A DNA stretch of 13,911 nucleotides, taken from NCBI GenBank assembly GCA_044450785.1, contig JBIOJM010000273.1, positions 1-13,911 on the forward strand. The letters are read 5' to 3'. Of this stretch, positions 6,373 through 12,903 are shown one piece after another. This DNA comes from JBIOJM01 sp044450785 (GTDB taxonomy: Bacteria > Planctomycetota > Planctomycetia > Isosphaerales > Isosphaeraceae). The notes beneath the pieces were generated by a model. The model was given only the letters and a program-made list of their open reading frames with translations, did not search any database and had not been told where the DNA came from. Position numbers and translations under genes: made by a program. Every line of letters starts with the position of its first letter. Position 1 is the first letter of the stretch.

Positions 6373-7501
6373 TCAGGTGGAAAGTTCCAGGTCGATTTTC
6401 TCCAAGACCGTCCGACAGGCCGGTATCGAAAGCAAGAAGTCTTGGCCGTAATTCTTGGTCAAGACCCGTGGATCGAGGATCACGATGATGCCGTGGTCGG
6501 TTCTCGATCGGACCAATCGCCCCACGCCTTGCTTGAATTTAAGGATCGCCTCGGGCACCTGATAATCCCGGAACCGATTGCCTCCCCGTCGAGTGATTTC
6601 TTCCAGCCGGGCTTCTAACAGCGGGTGTGTCGGAGGATCAAAAGGAAGCTTGGTGATGATGACGCTTGAAGGCGCCTCACCAGGCACGTCGACTCCCTGC
6701 CAGAAGCTCTCGGTTCCGAAGAGCACGCTGTTGATGTCGGACCTGAAGAGCTCCAGCAGCGTGTTGCGGGGTTTTCCCGAACTCTGACTGAGGAGCGTGA
6801 TTCCTTCTTTTTGAAACCAGGGCTCTAGCGAGCGCGTGGCAGCGCCCATCGTTTGATGCGATGTGAACAGGACAAGGGACTTGCCCTGGGTCTTGCGGAC
6901 GAATTGCGGTATTGCTGAGATCATCACTTGCTCGAACGCTTTGGGTTCGCTCGAGGGGTCGGGCAACCCCTGTGCGATGTAGAGGGTGACTTGACGTTGG
7001 AAGTCGAAAGGACTCCCAAGATGCAGGGTCGGGAACTCCGAGCCGAGGCCAAGTCGTGATGCGGAGAAGTCGAAGCTGGGCGGCGAACCAACAGCGAGCG
7101 AAGCGGAGGTCAGAATACAGGACGGCACGCGATCGAACAGGTCGTGGCGGAGCATTGGGCCGAGGTCGAGCGGACTGCGCGCGAGGACCACGCGCCGGCT
7201 CGGTTTGAACTTCACGTCGATCCAGTAGACACTCTCCGGTTCATCATGGCGCATCCAAGCGGTCAAGTCGCGAGCGAACGCTTCGCATCGGGCCTTTGCC
7301 GCTTCCAGTTCGATTCTCTGCTCGGCGGGCTCGACGGATTCCAGGTTGCTGCCTATCGCCGTCATCCGCGAGCGATCCGGAGACATCCGCCACATCGAGC
7401 ACACGCTGGATGGCCTGCTGGATTTCTGCTTCGACCCGACGGTGCTGCTCCTCTACACGGTACAAAGAATGGGCTTCGCAAAACAGGTAATCTGCTTTAG
7501 A
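6373..7501 (-). pseudogene. dinG: DinG/XPD-type DNA helicase, N-terminally truncated and frameshifted
   Basis: The downstream frame (from about 7400 to the TGA at 6375-6373) gives a complete C-terminal helicase domain (Helicase_C_2) of DinG-type superfamily 2 helicases: ILTSASLAVG, KSLVLFTSHQTM, FGTESFWQGVDVPG, VIITKLPFDPP and motif VI QGVGRLVRSRTDHG. Upstream, another frame (7501 to about 7350) reads ADYLFCEAHSLYRVEEQ, which matches the family's xIxDEAH Walker B helix but with Cys for the catalytic Asp. One extra base between these parts shifts the frame. The Walker A half (roughly the first 250-300 residues of a usual protein of about 650) is missing: the sequence ends at a TAG (7504-7502) next to the antitoxin gene's ribosome site. 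No ATPase can be made, so this is a pseudogene. Loss probably accompanied arrival of the toxin-antitoxin pair. Confidence 0.82.
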
Positions 7502-7516
7502 CTAGGTGCATTAGAC
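7497..7516. promoter_or_regulatory. TTAGAC direct repeat before the Phd/YefM antitoxin gene
   Basis: TTAGAC occurs at 7497-7502 and again at 7511-7516, a 14-bp step, ending 10 bp before the antitoxin ribosome site. Phd/YefM antitoxins repress their own operons by binding short repeats at the promoter, so this is a candidate operator. It also sits at the broken edge of the helicase gene and could be a scar of the insertion. Confidence 0.3.
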
Positions 7517-7539
7517 CAATGACGACAAGGAGGCATTTC

Positions 7540-7788
7540 ATGAAATCTGTTGGCACCTACGAAGCCAAGACCCACCTGCCCCGCCTGCTATCGCAGGTCG
7601 AGAAGGGGGAATCCATCACCATCACCAGACGCGGCAAGCCAATCGCCAAGCTGGTGCCCGCCGACGCGGCCGAGAAGAACGACGTGAAGCAGGTCATCGA
7701 GGAGATGCTGAATTACCGCGACCAGCACGGGCCTGTCTTGGGGGATGATCTCACCATCCGCGAGATGATCGAGGAGGAAAGGCCTTGA
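7540..7788 (+). CDS. Phd/YefM-family antitoxin
   Basis: An 82-residue antitoxin. The N-terminal half shows the Phd/YefM fold: MKSVGTYEAKTHLPRLLSQVEKGESITITRRGKPIAKLVP, where the family binds operator DNA and dimerises. The C-terminal part, with a GDDLTIREMIEEERP tail, is the disordered toxin-binding arm. ATG 7540 is chosen over an upstream in-frame ATG (7519) because AAGGAGG at 7527-7533 sits six bases before it and the family sequence begins there. The stop overlaps the toxin's TTG start by 4 bp. It should neutralise the PIN toxin and autorepress the pair. Confidence 0.93.
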   Translation: MKSVGTYEAKTHLPRLLSQVEKGESITITRRGKPIAKLVPADAAEKNDVKQVIEEMLNYRDQHGPVLGDDLTIREMIEEERP

Positions 7789-8237
7789 GCAAGAAGAAAG
7801 GAATCGCCAAACGCTCACCGGAGGGGCTGGTGCTCGACTGCTCCATCGTCATGGCGTGGTATTTCGTCGATGAGAGCAGCGAATATGCCGATCAGGTCGC
7901 CCGGCGACTGCCGCAGCAAGCCGCCTTCGTTCCGCTCAACTGGCCGCTGGAGGTTGCCAACGTCCTCTTGATGGGCGAACGAAGAAAACGCTCCACGCAA
8001 GCCCAGGCCGCACGGCTGTTGAAGACGCTGGAAGGTTTGCCGATCACGCTTGACGATGAGACCAACCGACACGCCTGGAACACCACGCTGAGCCTGGCCC
8101 GTGCCCACGACTTGACCGCCTACGATGCGGCCTATCTCGAACTGGCGATGCGGCGAGATTTGCCGCTGGCGAGCCTGGACGACAAGCTGAAAGCGGCTGC
8201 CCAGGCCGTCGGCGTGCCGCTCTACGGCATCCACTAG
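7785..8237 (+). CDS. vapC: PIN-domain toxin (VapC-like) paired with the Phd/YefM antitoxin
   Basis: A 150-residue PIN-domain ribonuclease. Acidic residues are D18 (VLDCSIVMAW), E56 (WPLEVANVL), D114 (AYDAAYLELA) and D132 (SLDDKL), a full metal site; the AYDAAYLELA block is typical of this subgroup. The start is TTG 7785, overlapping the antitoxin stop as TTGA, with GGAGG about 8 nt upstream inside the antitoxin gene. A lysine-rich leader (MSKKKGIAKRS) precedes the domain. Pairing a Phd/YefM antitoxin with a PIN toxin is common. It does not closely resemble the first toxin of the window, so the two loci are unlikely to be recent duplicates. Confidence 0.92.
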   Translation: MSKKKGIAKRSPEGLVLDCSIVMAWYFVDESSEYADQVARRLPQQAAFVPLNWPLEVANVLLMGERRKRSTQAQAARLLKTLEGLPITLDDETNRHAWNTTLSLARAHDLTAYDAAYLELAMRRDLPLASLDDKLKAAAQAVGVPLYGIH

Positions 8238-8279
8238 GGAACGCGGAACCCCCCGATCGGTATCATCTCCACACGGTTG

Positions 8280-9905
8280 TCATACCGAAGGGTGAGGTCG
8301 TTGATCTTGGCCGCGACCTTCGCTTCCCCGTTCGCGGGCCAGTCGCAAGTCGATCCCGAGCTTGCGGATGCGCGAGCGGAGCGTATGGGGGTTGATCTGG
8401 AGGACGGCCGCCGCCCCGTCCGGCCCCTCGATGCGCCCGTGTGTGCGCGCCAGCGCGGCCTCGATGTGCCGGGCCATGGCGGTGTCCAGGCTGGGAAACG
8501 ACCGCTCGAACGGCAGGGTCGCGGCCGGGGTCGGGAGGATGATCGGCGTTTTCGCGCGGGTCGTCGGGTTTTGAGGCGTTACGGAAGCGGCGCCCAAGGC
8601 GCGTGCCACGTCGAGATGGGTGCCGTCACCGAGGATTGCCGCCCGCTCGAGCACGGCTGAGAGCTCGCGCACGTTGCCAGGCCAAGTGTACGACACGAGC
8701 TGGTGGATGTCCTCGGCCGAGGGGATGAGGGCGGTCAGGCCGAGTCGCTTCGCGGCCCGGAGCGCGAAGTGGGCCGCCAGGGCCGGGATATCGGCCAGCC
8801 GCTCGCGGAGAGGAGGCAAGGTGATGGGAAAGACGGCGATGCGGTACCACAAGTCTTCGCGAAACTGCCCGTTCGCGACCATCGCGGGAAGGTCGCGGTG
8901 TGTCGCGGCTATCACGCGCACGTCGGCGTGCAAGGGCGTGTCGCCGCCGATGCGCTGAAACATGCCGTCCTGCAGGACTCGTAGCAGCCGGACCTGGGCC
9001 GGCAGAGGCAGCTCGCCGCATTCGTCGAGGAGCAGCGTGCCGCCGTCGGCGCGCTCGAACCAGCCCTTTCGTTCGGCCACGGCGCCCGTGAAGCTGCCCC
9101 GCTCGTGTCCAAACAGCTCAGAGTCGACCAGGTCGGGGGGGATCGCGCCGCAGTTGATCCTCAGGAACGGCCCCGAGGCCCGGCGCGAGCGGGTGTGGAT
9201 CGCCCGGGCCACCACCTCCTTGCCCGAGCCGGTCTCGCCGAGAATCAACACGGGCGTGTCGGCACCCGCCACAAGCTGAACCTGCTCCAACACCTCCTTG
9301 AGCCCCGACTCGGCGCCGACGATCGAATCGGCGATATCGAGGCGGCCGAGCCGGGCCAGAAGCGAGCGCTTGTCGGCCTCGGCCGCCTCGCGAAGCGCCG
9401 TCAGCTCGCGGATACGATGGTCGCTCTTCAGGGCCACCGACAGAGGCTCAAGCAGGGCCGAGAGCAACCGCTCATGCTCGGGCAGAAAGTGGTTGCGGCG
9501 ACCCGACGAAAGCACAACGACACCATGCGTACGGGCATCGGACCGCAGTGGCCCGCACAACACGTCACCTTCAAGCCCCTGCGGCACCAGGCCCGGCAAC
9601 CGTCGCCGCGCTGGCTCGACGGCCAGCCGCGCCGGCTCGCCCTTACGCCACCAGGCCAGCAACCCCTCGAGCTCCCTCTCACCTGGTTCCGCGACGCTCA
9701 GCAACTCGTCCGGCCCATCGTTTCCTGGGGCCCGAATCAGCGTTTCGACGCGGCCACGCTCGAGGTCGATCTCACGGATTAGCACCCACTCGAACGGCAT
9801 CCGCCGCGCGAGCAGCGGCCGAATGCGATCGACCGACTCCTGGATCTCCGAGTGCCGGCCAACCTCGCGCCACACATCCAGGAGAAGTTCCGCGTACACA
9901 TGCAT
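8280..9905 (-). CDS. Sigma-54-dependent transcriptional activator with GAF sensor and Fis-type HTH
   Basis: A 541-residue bacterial enhancer-binding protein. Residues about 20-170 look like a GAF sensory domain. A coiled linker (about 170-195) precedes the AAA+ domain: Walker A GETGSGKE (223-230), the sigma-54 contact loop GSFTGA (270-275), Walker B LLLDECGELP with D294-E295, and FREDLWYRIAVFPI, PPLRERLADIP and YTWPGNVREL. The C-terminal helix-turn-helix (HGRIEGPDGAAAVLQINPHT) is of the FhlA/NorR type. The contact loop has Ser where GAFTGA has Ala. There is no receiver domain, so a small ligand or redox cue via GAF is likelier than phosphorylation. ATG at 9905-9903 is preferred; an in-frame GTG at 9950 would add 15 residues but has no clear ribosome site. 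It diverges from a DUF1559 gene whose upstream region has a -24/-12 promoter and repeated sites, its probable target. Confidence 0.92.
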   Translation of the reverse strand: MHVYAELLLDVWREVGRHSEIQESVDRIRPLLARRMPFEWVLIREIDLERGRVETLIRAPGNDGPDELLSVAEPGERELEGLLAWWRKGEPARLAVEPARRRLPGLVPQGLEGDVLCGPLRSDARTHGVVVLSSGRRNHFLPEHERLLSALLEPLSVALKSDHRIRELTALREAAEADKRSLLARLGRLDIADSIVGAESGLKEVLEQVQLVAGADTPVLILGETGSGKEVVARAIHTRSRRASGPFLRINCGAIPPDLVDSELFGHERGSFTGAVAERKGWFERADGGTLLLDECGELPLPAQVRLLRVLQDGMFQRIGGDTPLHADVRVIAATHRDLPAMVANGQFREDLWYRIAVFPITLPPLRERLADIPALAAHFALRAAKRLGLTALIPSAEDIHQLVSYTWPGNVRELSAVLERAAILGDGTHLDVARALGAASVTPQNPTTRAKTPIILPTPAATLPFERSFPSLDTAMARHIEAALARTHGRIEGPDGAAAVLQINPHTLRSRIRKLGIDLRLARERGSEGRGQDQRPHPSV

Positions 9906-9957
9906 GATCGATCCGCTCACCCACGGTCGCGCCGTGTTTTCCGCCGTCACCCATCAA

Positions 9958-10009
9958 ATATCACAGCCGCCCCAGGAAATATCAAGGGAAGTCATGAGAT
10001 ATCAAGGGA
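9958..10009. promoter_or_regulatory. Three phased ATATCA repeats, candidate enhancer (UAS) for the sigma-54 activator
   Basis: ATATCA begins at 9958, 9979 and 9999, steps of 21 and 20 bp, about two helical turns, so all copies face the same side of the DNA. The second and third copies extend to the identical ATATCAAGGGA (9979-9989 and 9999-10009); the first is preceded by AA like the second. They lie about 75-125 bp upstream of the -24/-12 promoter, the normal place for enhancer-binding-protein sites, and close to the activator's own start, so autoregulation is possible. Confidence 0.6.
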
Positions 10010-10024
10010 CCACCGTCTCGGAAG

Positions 10025-10055
10025 CGTCAAAATGCGTAGGACAGGAGTTTTGACG
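10025..10055. promoter_or_regulatory. Perfect 8-bp inverted repeat CGTCAAAA...TTTTGACG
   Basis: CGTCAAAA (10025-10032) and TTTTGACG (10048-10055) form a perfect dyad with a 15-bp centre, ending 25 bp upstream of the sigma-54 -24 box. It could bind a second regulator, a dimer of the adjacent activator, or a bending protein. A hairpin role is less likely, since it lies upstream of the predicted transcript start. Confidence 0.45.
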
Positions 10056-10080
10056 GGAGTAACACCACGTTTTTTCGCGT

Positions 10081-10096
10081 TGGCACCTTGGTTGCT
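10081..10096 (+). promoter_or_regulatory. Sigma-54 (-24/-12) promoter of the DUF1559 gene
   Basis: The sequence TGGCACC TTGG TTGCT matches the sigma-54 consensus TGGCACG-N4-TTGCW, with the invariant GG at 10082-10083 and GC at 10094-10095 at the required 12-bp step; only the seventh base differs. Transcription should start near 10107, giving an untranslated leader of about 105 nt before the ATG at 10213. A sigma-54 activator gene lies next door, divergently, and repeated sites sit upstream. Confidence 0.82.
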
Positions 10097-10212
10097 CTGG
10101 AGGGCACATACGAATCGACCTTGAGCCAGATTAACAAATGATGCTCCGGTTGGAGACGTCACAAGGCCTGAGATTCCCAAAGGACCCGAGTACTCTTGGT
10201 AAGGAACGACGC

Positions 10213-11286
10213 ATGACATTCCGCAATCGAACCCGAAGAGGGTTCACCCTGATCGAGCTCTTGGTGGTGATCGCGATCATTGCCGTACTGATCGCGCTCT
10301 TGCTGCCGGCGGTGCAGTCAGCGCGGGAGGCGGCCCGGCGGGCGCAGTGCACCAACAACCTCAAGCAGATCGGTCTCGCACTGCACAACTACGAGAGTTC
10401 CAACAGTGTCTTCCCGCCGGCCTGCAAGTCGATCAACTTGACGACCGCGCCCCCATCGATCATGTTTCCCGACACGGGCTTTTCCGTCCAGGCCCGAATC
10501 CTCGGCTACGTCGAAGGGGGCTCGCTATACAACGCGCTCAACTACTCTTACGAGTATAACGACGCCAGCGGCGGGAATTTCACGGGTGCATCGCCGGCCA
10601 TCGCGATCTTCCTCTGCCCGTCTTCCGCACGCTCGGGTGCTCGCGATTCCGCGGCAAGTGATCCGAACGGCTCGCCTTACGAGCTTGCCTCAGGTAGCGG
10701 ATACGGGTACATGGACTATGCCCCGTCGGTCTACACAGACATCAATTTGCAGAACGGTGTACCCGTCACCGGCGGTGTCGGCGCGACGCCGATCGTCCCT
10801 TATCGCAACAAGCTGTTGGCGGCCAAGGGGCTGCTGAAGGACGGCAAGACCGCGATCAGCGAGATCACCGACGGCACCAGCAACACGATCGCGGTCATCG
10901 AGTGCGCCGGCCGCGACGAGCGGTTCGTCAGCCAGTTCTTCGAGGGCCTGTATCCCGTCGTCCGCGGGGCGGGGCCCGCGGGGGGCCCGGCGGCACGGCA
11001 CCGGTTCTGGAGGTGGGCCGACCCGGGCTCCGCGTTTGGCACCTCCGGCCAGCCCAACAACAAGGGACTGCCGACCAACGAGGGAATGGCGTGGCCGACC
11101 ACGACGGCAACGGCGGGCAACCAAGCCGGCGCGAACGAGGAGGCTTACTCGTTCCACCCGGGCGGCGTCAACGCGCTGTTCGGCGACGGCTCGGTCCGGT
11201 TCATCAAGGATAGTGTCAACCTGGCGGCGTTCCGTTCGATCCTGACCCTCGCCGGTGGCGAGACCGTCTCGGCCGACCAGTACTGA
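10213..11286 (+). CDS. DUF1559 pseudopilin-like protein with prepilin-type N-terminus
   Basis: A 357-residue member of the DUF1559 family (SBP_bac_10), vastly expanded in planctomycetes. The N-terminus carries a prepilin methylation signature: RRGFTLIELLVVIAIIAVLI, with predicted prepilin-peptidase cleavage after G10 and the conserved E15 (Glu5 of the mature form). A hydrophobic helix leads into LLPAVQSAREAARRAQCTNN and LKQIGLALHNY, near-invariant in the family. The C-terminus has the H-X9-DG motif (H315, D325-G326, FHPGGVNALFGDGSVRF). The role is not established; surface pseudopilus or exported fibre assembly is plausible. ATG 10213 is preferred over one at 10138, which would put 25 odd residues before the signal; AAGGA lies upstream. 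The perfect -24/-12 site 130 bp upstream suggests dedicated sigma-54 control. Directly followed by a carboxypeptidase-regulatory-like gene, a common planctomycete pair. Confidence 0.93.
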   Translation: MTFRNRTRRGFTLIELLVVIAIIAVLIALLLPAVQSAREAARRAQCTNNLKQIGLALHNYESSNSVFPPACKSINLTTAPPSIMFPDTGFSVQARILGYVEGGSLYNALNYSYEYNDASGGNFTGASPAIAIFLCPSSARSGARDSAASDPNGSPYELASGSGYGYMDYAPSVYTDINLQNGVPVTGGVGATPIVPYRNKLLAAKGLLKDGKTAISEITDGTSNTIAVIECAGRDERFVSQFFEGLYPVVRGAGPAGGPAARHRFWRWADPGSAFGTSGQPNNKGLPTNEGMAWPTTTATAGNQAGANEEAYSFHPGGVNALFGDGSVRFIKDSVNLAAFRSILTLAGGETVSADQY

Positions 11287-11683
11287 GTCGCACCGTGATG
11301 CCCGCGCCCAAGGGTTGGCGGAGTCCACGAGCTCCGCCGACCCACCCGATCGCGTCACCGATGGCATCAAGGGCAAGGTGCTGCTGGCCGATGGCAAACC
11401 ATTGAATGGTGGATTGATCTCCTTCGTGCCCACGGGGGGCCTACCGGTGACCCCGAGCGGTGTGATTGAATCCGACGGGACGTTTTCGCTGGTCACGGGC
11501 GGCTCGGGGGACGGTGCGCCGCCCGGGGATTACAAGGTCCGCGTCGAGGCGCCGCAGTTTCAAACAGCCCGCAAATCCAAGCAGCCGCCTTTTCCGTTCA
11601 AGTACACCGACGAGGACAGCTCGGGCCTCGTCATCACCGTGCGAGCTGAGACGAATCGGTTGGAACCGATCCGCCTGAAGTGA
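11255..11683 (+). CDS. Carboxypeptidase-regulatory-like small protein, N-terminus doubtful
   Basis: The frame encodes GIKGKVLLADGKPLNGGLIS, then FVPTGGLPVTPSGVIESDGT and PPGDYKVRVEAP, the Ig-like fold of small planctomycete proteins that usually follow DUF1559 genes. Homologues normally start with a lipoprotein signal (LxGC) shortly before this block; here none is seen. The open frame reaches back to a GTG at 11255 inside the DUF1559 gene, and the only other start is TTG 11315, both with poor ribosome sites. A 7-bp inverted repeat falls in the same stretch. The signal peptide was probably lost by deletion, making this a pseudogene or a cytoplasmic remnant; I keep it as CDS since the rest is intact. 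The stop is at 11681-11683. Confidence 0.55.
   Translation: MARPSRPTSTESHRDARAQGLAESTSSADPPDRVTDGIKGKVLLADGKPLNGGLISFVPTGGLPVTPSGVIESDGTFSLVTGGSGDGAPPGDYKVRVEAPQFQTARKSKQPPFPFKYTDEDSSGLVITVRAETNRLEPIRLK
11317..11338 (+). other. 7-bp hairpin between the DUF1559 gene and the small downstream gene
   Basis: GGCGGAG (11317-11323) pairs perfectly with CTCCGCC (11332-11338) around an 8-base loop, starting 31 bp after the DUF1559 stop. No T tract follows, so it is not a typical terminator; it could stabilise the 3' end of the DUF1559 message. Confidence 0.4.
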
Positions 11684-11787
11684 TGTGCGAGGACCCATCT
11701 TCATCCGCGTCCTGGCACGGATGGCGACGCGCGACGGCGGCGAAGTGGTCTCGGCCGACGAGAGTTGGGGGACTCCTCCAGGAAGCA

Positions 11788-11836
11788 GCCGACGACCGGG
11801 GAAAGGCCGAACATAGCCCCTCCCCGGGGCGTCGGC
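11788..11836 (+). other. Strong stem-loop in the leader of the sulfate-binding-protein gene
   Basis: GCCGACG (11788-11794) pairs with CGTCGGC (11830-11836), and CCGGGG (11796-11801) with CCCCGG (11822-11827), separated only by a small internal bulge (A against GG). The 20-base loop contains GGCCGAAC. The structure ends 26 bp before the start codon, leaving the ribosome site free. No T tract follows. It does not match any riboswitch class I know, so it may be an attenuator, a stability element or a chance GC-rich pairing. Confidence 0.4.
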
Positions 11837-11862
11837 TCGGGAAACTGACACAGGAACGACTC

Positions 11863-12903
11863 ATGACGCGCTGGACAGCTTCGATCGGTTTGCTGGCGGT
11901 GGCCCTGGTCTTCTGGGGCACGGGTGCCTCCAGCGTGAACCGAGACACCACCGATACGCTGGCAATCGGGGCCTATTCGGTGGTCCGCGATGTCGTTCAC
12001 GATTCGATCCTGCCTGCCTTCGCGCGGCACTGGGAGCGGAAGACCGGCCGCAAGGTGCGGTTCGAGGAGTCATACAACGGCTCAGGGGCCCAGGCGCGCG
12101 CCATCGCCTCGGGCTTCGACGCCGATGTGGCGATTCTCTCGCTCGAGGGCGACATCGACAAGCTGGTCAAGGCCGGGCTCATCCGGAAGGACTGGAACGC
12201 GGGGCCGCATCATGGCATAATCACCCGTAGCTTGGTCGTGATCGGCTACCGTCCAGGCAACCCCGCTCAGATCCGCGACTGGGAAGACCTGACGAAGCCC
12301 GGGGTTGGGGTCGTCTATCCCGACCCGAAGACCTCGGGCGGTGCGCGCTGGAACATCAACGCGATCTTCGGCGCCGGCCTCTTCCGTGCCGGCCGGTCGC
12401 AACCCGATCGCGAAGCGGCCCGCGACCTGCTGGCCCGGGTGCAGGCCAACGTCATCACAATGGATGCCTCCGGCCGCCAGAGCATCGCCACGTTCGACCG
12501 CGGCACGGGCGACGCGATCGTCACTTATGAGAACGAGCTCCTGCTCCAGGCGAAGATCGAGAGACGGGTGCCTGCCTACGCGATCCCGCCGGAAACGCTG
12601 CTGATCGAGGGCCCCGCGGCGGTCGTGGACGCTTCCGTCGTGCGGCATGGCAATCGGGAAGTGGCCCAAGCCTTTCTGGATTATCTCCGCTCGACGGAGG
12701 CCCAGCGCTTCCTGGCGGAGTACGGCTTCCGGCCGCTCGACCCCGCTCTCGAGACCAATCCTGAGCGGGAACCTTTACCTCCGCGGCTTTTCACGATGCA
12801 CGACCTTGGCGGGTGGGGCAAGAACAAGATCGAACTGTTCGAGACGGGTGGGGTCTGGGATTCGCTCTTCACCGGCCGGACGCGGAACGGAGGCGGACGA
12901 TGA
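11863..12903 (+). CDS. sbp: Sulfate ABC transporter periplasmic substrate-binding protein (Sbp/CysP-like)
   Basis: A 346-residue periplasmic binding protein that delivers sulfate (or thiosulfate) to a CysTWA transporter. A signal peptide spans about residues 1-24 (MTRWTASIGLLAVALVFWGT). Family blocks are SYNGSGAQARAIASGFDADV, DWEDLTKPGVGVVYPDPKTSGGARWN (ligand loop, here shown only by its family features), GDAIVTYENELLL and the C-terminal LFTMHDLGGWGKNKIELFE-type end. E. coli Sbp reads SYDPTREL near the mature N-terminus; here it is AYSVVRDVV, so part of the usual pocket differs. ATG 11863 has AGGA upstream and precedes a clean signal peptide; the longer frame from 11680 does not. The stop overlaps the permease start by 4 bp (ATGA), typical of a translationally coupled operon. 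A strong stem-loop precedes the gene. Confidence 0.92.
   Translation: MTRWTASIGLLAVALVFWGTGASSVNRDTTDTLAIGAYSVVRDVVHDSILPAFARHWERKTGRKVRFEESYNGSGAQARAIASGFDADVAILSLEGDIDKLVKAGLIRKDWNAGPHHGIITRSLVVIGYRPGNPAQIRDWEDLTKPGVGVVYPDPKTSGGARWNINAIFGAGLFRAGRSQPDREAARDLLARVQANVITMDASGRQSIATFDRGTGDAIVTYENELLLQAKIERRVPAYAIPPETLLIEGPAAVVDASVVRHGNREVAQAFLDYLRSTEAQRFLAEYGFRPLDPALETNPEREPLPPRLFTMHDLGGWGKNKIELFETGGVWDSLFTGRTRNGGGR

Noticed and set aside
8703..9782. Long plus-strand frames opposite the sigma-54 activator
   Set aside because: No recognisable motifs; they mirror the AAA+ coding strand.
11713..11727. TGGCACG resembling a sigma-54 -24 box before the sulfate-binding protein gene
   Set aside because: The -12 position reads GCGA instead of TTGC, so the essential GC is missing.
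11680..11862. Extension of the sulfate-binding protein frame to an ATG overlapping the previous stop
   Set aside because: It would bury the signal peptide behind about 61 residues without family similarity; ATG 11863 has its own ribosome site.
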